Source of the DNA: Chimonanthus salicifolius
Taxonomy: Eukaryota; Streptophyta; Magnoliopsida; Laurales; Calycanthaceae
Length of the DNA stretch: 64,000 bases
Direction of reading: 5' to 3'
NCBI GenBank assembly: GCA_013350335.1
Contig: CM023535.1
Location: forward strand, 22,165,746 to 22,229,745
A program made the translations under genes and the position numbers. Every line of letters starts with the position of its first letter. Position 1 is the stretch's first letter. Of this stretch, positions 12,577 through 22,502 are shown one piece after another. Below the pieces are notes generated by a model that saw nothing but the letters and a program-made list of their open reading frames with translations, ran no database searches and was not told the origin of the DNA.

Positions 12577-14738
12577 TTATTCCAGTAAAGTGATTTTTAA
12601 TGAGTCAAATATTCAAAGAATTACTTTTCCAATGCAACTATTATTGTTGTATTTAATGAATTTTATACTAAAGTGTTCAACGTAATCGACAACAATAGAT
12701 AATCATCTCTTTTAAAATTTCGATTGAAGTTTAAAATTTTAGTAGATATGTTGGTGGCCGGAGTTAGTAATTGGATATGAAGTGTCAACAATTGGTTGTA
12801 GTAGATTACTTAGATTGTTATGGTGATTTGGTTAGGGATTTGAGAGAGTCGTTATCAAATATGAAATTAGAGTAGGGAGGCGTCATTGTCTCTTCCTTGT
12901 GTACCAAGACCAACCATGTTACCAACTTATTCAACTCCACAACCAAACAAACGAAGCCATGCTTTTTCACTTTGATTTGCTTTCTGTGCACCACAATTTC
13001 AGTTCGTCACGCATGCCAATGTGTCACATTTCAAAGGAATGAAGATTGAGGGGACCTTTCCTTTTTTCTCACCCGATTTTCCAATCAACTCAAATCATCA
13101 AATCATCGTCACTGCATGTAACCTTTTCTTCATGGCTCATTTGCTCCCTTACCTATTTATTTATCCATGACAAAATAATGTTCTCCTCTCATATAATAAA
13201 TAAATTAGAGTTGAATTAAGAAGGTTATTTCCAAATATTCATGAAATTAAAGTTTTTTAAGATAATTCTAATTTTAAAGGTTTTTTTGTGAAAAAATGTA
13301 TGAAATGACATGCAAATATTATAAAATTAAAAGAAGATCCTTTAATGTGATTAATATAATTTTTGGTATTTGTGTAATTTTTCTAAGATGTTAAAATTTT
13401 CATACAATTCAAATTTTTTATCCCAAAAAATTTATAAAATATAATAAAAAATATATATCCCGATGGAATACAAGAGAAAATTAATTTTACATTAAGTATT
13501 TTTCATATTAGTTTTCTAATTTTTTAAAATTTTAGATATTTTTAAATTTTAAGATCTAATACTCTAAAATGAAGATTTTTTTTTTTAATTTACATTTGAA
13601 AACAACATATATCCAACGTAGAATTTCCATAGACCCACTACTCATAAAACACACTAAAAAGACGATGAAGGCTCGAACTAGGAACTTTCTACTTCCATAG
13701 TTGGAAAGACTCCATAGCAAATACTATTTTTTAATAAAATTATGTTCACACTTTAATCTGTATTTTTTTTAAAAGTCCGTATCATATTTTATCACCGATT
13801 GATATGTAGCGGTCAAGATTTTTTTTTAGCACGGATTTAACTTTTTCAGTCTCCCTTCAGTCAATTAGATTGTTTTAGCAGAGATGGGTCTGATTTTTCC
13901 AGAGTTCGAAAAAAAAAAAATCACTTAAAAACTCATACTTCGAAATTTATCAGAGTCTAAATTCTATGATCTTTCAAATGTCAGAAACTTATTATATCTT
14001 CATAATGGTCAGCATAAATCCTAAGTTTAAACTTAAAATAAGAGAAAATTAATTACAATTTAATGATATAAAGACAAAATCATTCTTAATTATTAAATTA
14101 TTACTTTCACTGTAGAAACCGCAATTATATTCCTCAATCGTCTATTTTTTTATATCCGTGGCAACAGATGAGGATAATGATCAGAAAAAAGACTGGTGCG
14201 CCACAATTCCGTCAGTCATTGGATCTCTATCCAGACCATAGAAAATCATGGCCCACCCAAGTTCAGAAAAAAGATGATACTAGATCCTAGGATTCCTCAA
14301 TCAATAAAGTGGGCCACACACAGTCAAACTAACTATGCAGTGGGCCCACTTGCGCAAAGTGATCCAATGTCATTACAAAAGACCAAACAGTTAGGTGGTT
14401 ACCATTGGATACCAGACTCTCCCTTCTTTATCCTTTCAACCCTTCTGTTAAAAATAAATATATAAAATCTTGGATTTATCCCCAAAAAACAATTTTTTTA
14501 ATTTTAAAAATAGATTTTTTTTTTTTAATTTAGAGATATCCAACTTAAAACTCTCAAGCGCGTGAACACATTTCCCTACAATACACCAAACTTGATCAGA
14601 AGAATAATGACATGTGACAGAAAATGAAAGAAGAATTTGACCTTTTCAATTTACTGCAAGAAAATATATGTAGATTGTAGATACAAAAAAGGGGGAAAAA
14701 CCCAAAAAAGAAAATGAAAAAGTAATGAACGGCTAAGA
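12577..14738. other. Gene-free interval upstream of the RING stop
   Basis: I see no recognisable gene. The part adjoining 14739 should contain the 3' UTR of the minus-strand RING gene. Low-complexity A/T tracts dominate. Confidence 0.55.
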
Positions 14739-15557
14739 TCAAAAGATGTCCAGAACTTCTATGATGGAGGCATTGCAGAGAGGACAATCGCCTCTACTCA
14801 CCCAGAGCTCCCGCGAGCACCGCCTGCAAAACGTGTGACCGCACGGTATGAACGCTGCTCCTTTCTGTCTTACCATGCACACGCAGCACACGTATGCTCC
14901 TCCTCCTCTCTCTGTTTTCTCGTCTTCTTCCACATCGCCCTCCGTCGCAGGTGTACACGTGTCCGTCTGCTCCAGTAATGCCATCAAGGAAACCCTCACC
15001 GGCTCCTCCACCTCCGTCACCTGCCCCTCTCCCTCCTCCTGCCGGCGCTGCTGTCGCTGCCTCTCTGCAGCAAGCGCCGCTGCTAGATCTGTACGGATGA
15101 CGGAGGGCGACCTGGCTCCCGCGGCAGGATCTGAACGTGCTGCCGCATTTTCTTGAGAATCACTCTCGCCCGTTGATCTGGCGGGAATGGAGCGGAGGAG
15201 ATCGAGCGAAAAGGAGTGAGGAGAGGGGGATGAGGAGATCCACGCAGCGGCGTTGCGGCGGAGGAGGAGGAAGTCTTTGACGTATTTCCAGCTGATCCTG
15301 TTGCCGATGCTTCCAGTGCCTGCATCGGAGCGGCGACAGACAGCGACGGTGGCGCTGCCGGCTGCTTCTTCGTCTCGGATGATGTCAAGGAGAGATCTGC
15401 TGGCCGCCGCGGTTTCTCGGCAGCCGAGGATGGAGCCAAGGGTTAGGGTTTCCCGCCGCTCGCTCCCTTCTCGGATCTTGAGCAGGTCTCGAAGGTTCGA
15501 CGACGGACCCGAATCCGCCATCTGATCCGACAGCGTCACCCGCCTTCTCACTTCCAT
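14739..15557 (-). CDS. RING-HC finger protein, putative E3 ubiquitin ligase
   Basis: Single-exon frame of 272 residues. A C-terminal C3HC4 RING domain spans residues 224-261: C224-x2-C227, C239-x-H241, C244-x2-C247, C258-x2-C261. All eight zinc ligands are present, spaced C-x2-C-x11-C-x-H-x2-C-x2-C-x10-C-x2-C, with the CGHTFC core typical of RING-HC proteins. Such domains usually recruit an E2 and ubiquitinate substrates; that activity is inferred. The N-terminal ~220 residues are low in complexity, Ser/Arg/Ala-rich with an Arg/Gln/Glu-rich stretch near 170-190, and I recognise no other domain. I chose the Met at 15557 because the frame extends upstream to a Met at 15695 only through a hydrophobic run that looks like translated 5' UTR. 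A second candidate start at 15521 (MADSGPSSNL) would give 260 residues. GC content is much higher than in the surroundings. Subfamily and substrate are unknown. Confidence 0.88.
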   Translation of the reverse strand: MEVRRRVTLSDQMADSGPSSNLRDLLKIREGSERRETLTLGSILGCRETAAASRSLLDIIRDEEAAGSATVAVCRRSDAGTGSIGNRISWKYVKDFLLLRRNAAAWISSSPSPHSFSLDLLRSIPARSTGESDSQENAAARSDPAAGARSPSVIRTDLAAALAAERQRQQRRQEEGEGQVTEVEEPVRVSLMALLEQTDTCTPATEGDVEEDEKTERGGGAYVCCVCMVRQKGAAFIPCGHTFCRRCSRELWVSRGDCPLCNASIIEVLDIF

Positions 15558-16025
15558 TCCCCCAAACAAACCAAAAAACACCAACACTAACAAAAAAAAA
15601 GTTCTCAAGTTACTCTCGTTCTTGAGTCTTGACACGAAGAAACGATTTTCCACAAAAACGAACGGAATCGAATTGCAGAAACTGAAGAGAACCACGAATT
15701 CAACTCGGATTTGAACGAAATTCGATCTCAGAAAACAAGATCTGCGAGAAATAGAGTAGATCTAGAGCTTTTAAATGACAAACGACTACTACACCATCAA
15801 AACGACGTTATGACAGCGAATTGGAGGACAACAGATAGAAGATAACAGACAGCTTTTTACCCTGAAAGCGATTACTCCCTTCTCTCTCTTTTCTTTCTAC
15901 CCTGCGTTTTTCTCATCCAAACGGCGTAATAACGGAAAAACAGAAGGCAGGGGAAGAAAGAGAGAGAGAGAGAAACAGAAAGGTGGGTTTGGATAATATT
16001 TCTTTCTCTGGTTCGGAGGGGACAA
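15558..16025 (-). promoter_or_regulatory. Putative 5' UTR/promoter of RING gene
   Basis: The region upstream of the RING start holds a GA-rich tract (plus strand, about 15953-15978), which is a CT tract in the sense of the gene. Such pyrimidine tracts are common in plant core promoters and leaders. No convincing TATA box was identified. Confidence 0.4.
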
Positions 16026-17232
16026 ATGTGCGAGTATGGTGATAGCAGCGGTCTATGGGTTCCTCCTATTATTATACCCGGAAGCGTTGTTTCTGCTCGA
16101 CGGCTACAGTGCCCAATTTACTCTTTTAACCCCCATGTACTTGGAAAGTGGATCATATTAGGAAGGATAATTATGTCATTTGGTCTCTTACGGTCGCGTC
16201 TCCCAAATCATTCAAATGTATTTCTCTTTGATATATTTTTTTTATTAGATTTAATAATAAAATTCTTTTTGACTTTTACTTATTTTTTCATGACTTCTCT
16301 TTTTTAGATAATATAATAATGTTGGACCAAAACTCACTAAAGTTAATCTTAAAATCTATTTTTATTTTATTTGATTCTATATTTTATTTGATTAAATGAA
16401 CTTTTATATATAAGTTTGAAAAGACTTCGATTCATTTAAATTATTACTGTAAGCACCTAAAGTAGAAATTAGAATATGAAGTGCTTTTGTTGAAATTTAT
16501 CTATTTCTAAAAATATTTGTCTTGTGTCAAATTGAAATTGTATTAATATTAGATAATTCTTTCTCTTCTTCATAACTTATTAACATTTTTTTTCTATTTT
16601 AAATACTAGTCTAAAAAAAAATAGGTGAAGTCCTTCGGACTCACCAAATTCAATCATAAAATCTATTTTCTATTTTGAATGATTTTTTACACAAATTTTC
16701 TTTATATTTTAGATAATAGTACTATGAGTTGGACCAAATCTGTCCATAGTTCCACTCACCAAATCTAATTTTAAAATCTATTTTCCTATTCCTAAGTCTA
16801 TTTTACATGAATCTTGTTAGTTTTTAATACTATTGTGACAGAAATCAATCAAATCTTGCAAACTCACCAAATCAAATTCCATTTTTTTTTTTCTATTTTA
16901 GCCAATTTGTTATGATTTTTTTCTTTGCCATTATGGAAGCAAATCACAACTATTTTATTTGATAGTTATCTAAAATTGTCTTCTTAGTTGGTCAAGAATT
17001 GACAGTAGATAACTCTTTCTTCACTTCTTAGATTTTTGTATAAAATTACTTGCTTTTAGATACTCATATAAAACTTAATTAATCAAAAAAATTGATGCCA
17101 GGTAAATTTTCTCTACTTCTAAGTTTTTTTTCTATTTTTAGATACTAACATAAAAATTTGACTCAAATAATTCAAACTAATCAAATTTAATAATAAAATT
17201 CATGTATAATAAAAATGCAAGTCTTTCTTCAT

Positions 17233-17384
17233 ATGGGTGTAGCTCAACTGGTTGCCTCTCGCTTTAAAAAGCAGGAGGTTGCAGGTTCGAGCCCCCTTGA
17301 CCTAACTTTGAGGTATCTTAGGGATAGTGGACTCATCCGTGGGGGTTTTAGTAAGGCTGTGTCTGAGTTTCTCACACGTTAAAA
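17233..17384 (+). mobile_element. tRNA-derived SINE (family 1)
   Basis: A perfect pol III A box TAGCTCAACTGG lies at 17240-17251 and a B box GGTTCGAGCCC at 17284-17294. A tRNA-unrelated tail follows, with CCGTGGGGGTTTTAG and CTCACACGTTAA. The sequence cannot fold as a complete tRNA, and the dispersed copies (34875-35012; split copy at 7130-7193 and 11968-12035) mark it as a SINE. The corresponding stretch of block B lacks it. Confidence 0.8.
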
Positions 17385-18150
17385 GATCTCAAGTTGGAAA
17401 AGTAGCATAATGATTCAAGATCTTGACGGTGTTTACAATATTGTTTGGTGAATATTTTGAAATACTATATAAAATATAAGATGCTCTAAAGTTTTATTGG
17501 CAACTCACACCCTTAATGAACAACATGTTAGTTTCATTTGATGCAAACATCTGGTCGTCTTCCAAAAGGAGTTTTTTCTAAGAACAATTATCTCTAATGA
17601 TGATATTTGTTATCAAGGTGGTTAACAATAGCATTAGTTAATTATGGTTTTAGCTAATCAAAGATTAGCAATAATTAGCTTTTCCTTTCAAGTAAGGTGG
17701 CCTTAACTGAAAATATTTCTCGACACAAGTCGCAAGATCATAAGTCCTCCAAAACTTTCTTCTCTTCTCCAAGTCTATAAATAGAAGATCACTACTAGAG
17801 TGAAAGTGATTCCCAAAACTTTGATTTATGAGTAAGATTTGGCTTTTTGGATTTCAATACTTGTAGCTTCAAGGGTTTTGAGTGATTGTAAGACAATGTG
17901 ATTTCATTGTGTGGTGCTAAGTTTAATTACACTCAAAAGAACGTATATTTTTTTTATTTTCATAGGTTCTTTTTTAATAAGTATTTATTAACGGACATAG
18001 TTGACTTTTTATAAATGTGTGTCCTATTATTTGGTAGTTTTCAATTGCAGGATTGTAATTGATTTATTAATTGATTCTTTCTCCTTTAGAGAGGACTTGT
18101 ATTTTTTATATATATAATGTTAATGAGAGAGACCACTGAACTATTTTACC

Positions 18151-18411
18151 AAATTCTCAATTACTTGATCAGCCTCCTTCCCATGCTTTGGCTACTAGAC
18201 TTTTTGGTATTTAGCCTGAGATCTAATCGGGCCTTATTTTGACATTTTGTGGGCCACTTTGTGGGCCAGTTTATTTCTTTGGCTTTTTGGGGACATTTTT
18301 TTGTTCTATACTTTTTTGCCTAATTTGGGCTATGGGTGATACTGTACATTTTGGGGTTTTCTCTCCTAAATGAAAATTACTAATCTATCATTAAAAAAAA
18401 AAAATTCTCAA
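18151..18411 (+). mobile_element. 5'-truncated LINE-like retroposon end
   Basis: The direct repeat AAATTCTCAA occurs at 18151-18160 and 18402-18411. It flanks about 240 bases that end in a poly(A) run. In duplicated block B the matching site reads CCAGATTCTCTACATGTTG without this sequence, so it is an insertion by target-primed reverse transcription. It is too short to contain LINE coding sequence; a LINE 3' end or a retroposed transcript both fit. Confidence 0.75.
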
Positions 18412-19356
18412 CATGTTGAATGGAATTTGGCTTTCTTTTGCCTTTTGTTGTCTAATCTTTTCATCTTTCTTTCATTTCATATCATAGTGCATGAACTTGG
18501 TCATTTAGTTATTTCCATTTCTCCTAAGGAAACCTCTGACATATCGACAAAGACTTAGCTGTTCAGTACTTGAGCTATTGATTCATTTGATTCTTCACTC
18601 ACATTTAGAAAAATTACCAATCACCCCCACCTGGTGTTTCTCATTTTATGTTTTTCAATTTAGCTTCGAGATAAGAATTCTTCTCTTTTCCCATTATAAG
18701 GAGCTCAGTTACATTAAAAGGGTGACTTTACTGGAAACCTCTTTAGATTTTTTCCATATTTTTTACTTTCTCCACGTCGATTTTTTTCTCCTCAATCTCA
18801 ATATCTTTTGATAGAAATGGCTCATCAAAACCAATGATTCTCGCATTAAAACTTCAAAAGCAAACATCATCTTTGCAGCATCGTGTACAATTTCTCACAG
18901 TTGTATTAAGTTTTTGAAACTTCGAGGACTAGTTTAAATCTTGGAAAAAGAGCATTATTGTGCTTTAAGAAAGAACACTATGTTCTTGATAAGTGTTCTT
19001 TTTATGATCAAGGTGCTTAGGTTTTTTTAGAGCACTCAACTAATCTTCAGAACATGTACAAGTCTTCCTAGTTACGTACACCGGATAACTCTATAATAAG
19101 TGACCTTTTGGGGTGGAGTGGGAATAAAAATCAAGACTCCCACTTTCTGAGTTGAGTTTCTAACTATCAGTCCAACTCCTTTGAATTGCTTTACACAATT
19201 TCTCTTTTTAAAAACTTCTCTAATAGAGTGAGAATATAGTGATATGTTGGAGGCTAACGATTATCTTGAACTTAGGGCGAACTCTCTTTAGGTTCTCGAG
19301 GAAGAAATGGAGAGGTACTTGTCTGCGAAAACTTTATAAATAGATTTTCACTCTAA

Positions 19357-19644
19357 GTTTCACTAACAGGATAATTTTTCTCATATATTTGTATTGAACC
19401 CCAAATCACTCAATAAAATTACAGACGCTACATATGTTAATTCTTCAACTTTTGTGATTTCCCTTCTTCAGTTACTACTTCTAAAGTGAAACCACTCAAA
19501 GTTTCACTAACAGGATAATTTTTCTCATATATTTGTATTGAACCCCAAATCACTCAATAAAATTACATACGCTACATATGTTACTTCTTCAACTTTTGTG
19601 ATTTCCCTTCTTCAGTTACTACTTCTGAAGTGAAACTAAACTTT
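19357..19644. repeat. 144-bp tandem duplication in block A
   Basis: GTTTCACTAACAGG starts at 19357 and again at 19501, and the intervening sequence is repeated almost exactly (through TTCAGTTACTACTTCT). Block B has a single copy at about 24969-25100, so the duplication arose after the blocks separated. Confidence 0.85.
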
Positions 19645-19762
19645 TGAAGGGTTAGGTGATGATTTTATTACCAGGAGCATTTGATGTATTTCCATTTTCA
19701 TGTTACACTTCATCAGTAAGATGTTAGCAAGGTATTTTTTTCTCAATAACTTGCTCTACCAA

Positions 19763-19966
19763 AGATTCTTTTAATACCTTATATTCTATTACTATGCTTA
19801 TTTTGAGGAAAGATTTTGTTTGTGATGCAGAAACAATTAATGAGAAGAGGCTTGCATGGATAACATTCCAATTTTTAGATGAAAATGACGATTTTGGTGT
19901 GGATCAATTGTTTAAAGATGAAAATATTCGTATTCATGTTTCAAATGCTTTAGAGGTTAATCTAAA
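19763..19966 (+). pseudogene. Relic exon of unknown gene, copy A
   Basis: One frame reads through about 65 codons, including STKDSFNTLYSITMLILRKD and then LAWITFQFLDENDDFGVDQL, before a stop at 19966. The same frame persists in block B around 25165-25660, where a MITE interrupts it. Between the copies most changes alter the amino acid (K/N, N/Y, D/H, R/H, V/T), as expected of sequence no longer under selection. I do not recognise the protein. Confidence 0.4.
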
Positions 19967-19974
19967 ATAGTTGA

Positions 19975-20130
19975 AGTGATGGAAAGGAATCCGTCTCAGG
20001 AAACGAAAGTCCTGAGTTTGATTCTCACTCTACTCTAAAAAATTACTCTGGTATGTGCAGGTAGGGAGGTTTGTGCACACCCTGAAAATTAGTTAGATTC
20101 TCTAGGAGGCTTAGACATCTTGATAGAAAA
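19975..20130 (+). repeat. SINE-like relic (family 2), block A copy
   Basis: Contains GAGTTTGATTCTCACTC, a B-box-like motif, and ends near GGCTTAGACATCTTGAT. The paralogue in block B is at 25670-25815, and a reversed relative lies at 950-1080. It was part of the block before duplication. Confidence 0.45.
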
Positions 20131-20190
20131 AATGTTTTGGAGGTTATAGGTGAAAATTCAATTAATATTTTCTCTTAAGAAAAATCATAT

Positions 20191-20195
20191 AGATT
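20191..20195. repeat. TRIM target-site duplication, left
   Basis: AGATT precedes the TRIM and is repeated immediately after it at 20769-20773. The matching region of block B (about 25876-25905) has no insertion. Confidence 0.8.
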
Positions 20196-20416
20196 TGTGA
20201 TACCGTATCCCTCCCTCTCTTGAAGTCCCACATTGGTGGGAGAGAAAGGAAGGAGTGGGTTTATTAGAAAGCCACCCATGTGTAACTTAGTGTGACCTGG
20301 CCCGGGCCCAAAATGCAAAACCGTGCGGGTTCGAGCTTATGTGCGAGGCCCAAAGCGGACAATATCACACTGAGTCAAGCCCTAAGCCCTGTGTGTTCGG
20401 GTCGGGTCGTTACAAA

Positions 20417-20429
20417 TGGTATCAGAGCC
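20417..20429 (+). promoter_or_regulatory. TRIM primer binding site
   Basis: TGGTATCAGAGCC, complementary to the 3' end of initiator tRNA-Met, two bases beyond LTR 1. Confidence 0.9.
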
Positions 20430-20558
20430 GAGTTCAACACTCGGACTGTGTGGACTTTCCTCCTTCCCTACAGTTGTTGAGCTAGACCAGATTGAGCCGG
20501 GGATGGCTCGAGACTTTAGGGGGGGTGATTGTGATACCCTATCCCTCCCTCTCTTGAA

Positions 20559-20569
20559 GTCCCACATCG
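20559..20569 (+). promoter_or_regulatory. USE-like motif in TRIM LTR 2
   Basis: GTCCCACATCG matches the plant U-snRNA upstream sequence element RTCCCACATCG exactly. LTR 1 has one mismatch (20225-20235, CACATTG). A TTTATTA lies 24 bases downstream (20594-20600). The motif also forms a TCCCAC/GTGGGA stem. Whether it acts as an snRNA-type promoter is unknown. Confidence 0.5.
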
Positions 20570-20860
20570 GTGGGAGAGAAAGGAGAGAGTGGGTTTATTA
20601 GAAAGCCACCCATGTGTAACTTAGTGTGAGGCCTTTTGGGCTGGGCCAGGTGAGGCCGGGCCCAAAATGCAAAACCGTGAGGGTTCAAGCTTGTGTACGA
20701 GGCCCAAAGCGGACAATATCACACTGAGTCAAGCCCTAAGCCCTGTGTGTTCGTGTCGGGTCGTTACAAGATTTTTTTTTAATAAGCATTGGGAAAAAAA
20801 CTTCTTGAATACATTATAGATCTTGTGACATTTGATAAGAAATTCTTCATCTATAATGTA

Positions 20861-21060
20861 TTCAAGAAGTCCAAAACTATAACATTTTCAATTAAAATCA
20901 ATTCTAGAGTTCATAAAATTTAAAGTAAATGAATTTTGATATATTGTCTGTAAAATCGATCGAGAAACGGCATCGTTTGAAAACCAGAGCCTAAAGCGAG
21001 AAAAACCCAAAGAGGTCAGGTGATTCTATTTTACATGGATACAAAAGGGCAAAATGGTAA
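20861..21060. repeat. Solitary arm of the foldback family
   Basis: The sequence from CCAAAACTATAACATTTTC to GAGAAAAACCCAAAG matches the arms at about 26525-26660 and 26950-27090 of the foldback element. Shared landmarks are GAGTTCATAAAATTT, TGAATTTTGATA and CGAGAAACGGC. Only one arm is present here. Confidence 0.6.
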
Positions 21061-21258
21061 TTTGTCATCCAAAAATGAAAATCGGTGTGTAGAAAAAGAA
21101 AAGTCGAGTGTCTATATGGATGGCCTTAGTTAATTTTATATTTCACTAATTCGAACCCCTCATAAAGGAAGTAAAATGGGTCCCACGTAGATGTATTGAA
21201 GTACGTCTATAAGATGTTGTCACTTGAAACTAAATGATTCGAAAATAGGTTAATAAAG

Positions 21259-21808
21259 GCCACCCATCTTAACATGGGTGTTTTTTGTTAGGAGGCACGG
21301 GTTTTAAAAAAATTATGTGAAAACTCCATTTTACCCTTCACCCTTCCTAACCTTTTAAAAAATGAAATTATAGGTGCACCGCTCAGAATTATAGGTACAC
21401 CACTCATATTTATAGGTGCACCGCTATGGATGGGTTCTGCACACCGAAATTATACTTAATTTCAAAATTATAGGTACACCGCTCATAATTATAGGTGCAC
21501 CGCTATGGATGAGTTCTGCACGCCAAAGTTATAGTTAATTTCAAAGTTACAGGTGCACCGATCAGAATTATAAGTATACCGCTCATAATTATAGGTGCAC
21601 CGCTATGGATGGGTTCTGCCAGCTAAAGTTATAGATAATTTCGAAATTATAAGTGCACGACTCATAATTATAGGTACACCGCTAATAATTATAGGTGCAC
21701 CGTGTGCTTTACTTAAGATTTGCATATGGAAGGGCAGGGGTAAAGTGAGAATTTCACTTTATCCCCTGTTTTCTAAAAAAAAAACACCTGTGTTAGGATG
21801 GATGGCTT
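21259..21808. mobile_element. MITE with internal minisatellite
   Basis: Ends are inverted: left GGCCACCCATCTTAACATGG, right (reverse complement) AGCCATCCATCCTAACACAGG, each followed by GTGTTTTTT. Partner block C1 lacks the element at the matching position. Between the ends is an array of TATAGGTGCACCGCT units. The superfamily and the exact duplicated target are not clear. Confidence 0.75.
21368..21706. repeat. Minisatellite ATAGGT(G/A)CACCGCT
   Basis: At least ten copies of AATTATAGG(T)GCACCGCT variants occur. Several are grouped into longer units that also contain CTATGGATG(G/A)GTTCTGC. All lie within the MITE. Confidence 0.8.
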
Positions 21809-22051
21809 AGAATGTAGAGTAATAAATTGAAAGAGAGTATCCGTTGTGTACAGAGAATCAATTTTAGGTACAATCTACATTTATACTATTTCTCTCTCAT
21901 ATTTATTATTGTGAACTCATATTTAATTTAAATGCATGTCGAGATACACTTGTTATTAAATTCAAGGCAAATAAACGATTAACACTTTATAATTATAAAT
22001 ACCACAGATACAATAATTTTTAAAATTAATTTTTATGCACACACTGTACAA

Positions 22052-22502
22052 TAGGTGTGGAACTTGGGTCGGGTTTTAATCCAACCCGTATGACCTGACC
22101 CGAGGAATCAATGTGTTTGAGTTATGTATTTGTATATTTTGGATTGGGTCGGGTTGGGAAAATAAAATCTCTTATGAAATTTGGGTCGAGTTGGGTTGAG
22201 AAATTTAAAATTAACTGGACCCGACCCAACGTAATCCGACTCAACGCGCATGTACCAAGTTATAAAATATCACTCAGGTTGATTTGGGTCATCAATTCAA
22301 GTCAGGTCGAGTTGAGTAATTCGGGCCAACAATTCGAGTTGAGTCTGATCGGGTTTAATAAATTTTTGACATGGGTTGAATTGGATTTATTAAAACCCGT
22401 GTCACGATCCGAACTCGAGTCGGCACAAACCGACAGAGCTCTATTTTTGGGCCTGAGCATCACAACCTAACCGGACCCGACCCGACCCAAGTTTCAGCCC
22501 TA
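22052..22502. mobile_element. MITE with GGGTCGGGTT-rich ends
   Basis: Left end TAGGTGTGGAACTTGGGTCG; right end, reverse complemented, TAGGGCTGAAACTTGGGTCG. Partner C1 shows the empty site near 12475 (ATACAAGTGGATAA). CTGTACAA before and CTGTGGAT after may be a decayed 8-bp duplication, as expected for hAT-type MITEs. The interior repeats GGGTCGGGTTG variants. A shorter relative is at 33793-33964. Confidence 0.75.

Larger units (their letters stand above)
20196..20768 (+). mobile_element. TRIM retrotransposon (573 bp)
   Basis: A complete terminal-repeat retrotransposon in miniature. LTR 1 is 20196-20414 and LTR 2 is 20530-20768. Both start TGTGATACC and end CGTTACA. LTR 1 lacks about 20 bases near GTGTGA that LTR 2 keeps. 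The primer binding site TGGTATCAGAGCC (20417-20429) follows LTR 1 by two bases and fits initiator tRNA-Met. A polypurine tract of AGGGGGGGTGAT type ends at LTR 2. The internal region is only about 115 bases and cannot encode proteins, so mobilisation must have been in trans. AGATT target duplications flank it. Confidence 0.92.
16455..20858. repeat. Duplicated block A (partner at 22985-25975)
   Basis: A long noncoding block whose sequence order is repeated at 22985-25975. Shared landmarks include GAAATTTATCTATTTC, AGGTGAAGTCCTTCGGACTC, CATAGTGCATGAACTTGG, ATGGAGAGGTACTTGTCTGC and TTGTGACATTTGATAAG. Block A is longer because it carries a SINE region, a LINE-like 3' end, a 144-bp internal tandem duplication and a TRIM, all absent from block B. 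No intact gene is present; a relic coding segment lies at about 19763-19966. Confidence 0.85.

Noticed and set aside
15558..15695. Upstream in-frame extension of the RING protein by 46 residues
   Set aside because: The added hydrophobic sequence has no counterpart in the soluble RING-like protein and reads like translated 5' UTR.
17240..17294. Perfect A and B boxes suggesting a tRNA gene
   Set aside because: No acceptor stem or complete cloverleaf can be formed, and other dispersed copies share the tRNA-unrelated tail. It is a SINE.
18370..18558. HELGH motif in a short frame (also near 24170), suggesting a zinc metalloprotease
   Set aside because: The frames are short, hydrophobic by T-richness and part of a duplicated noncoding block. 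No other protease features are present, so HExxH is coincidental.
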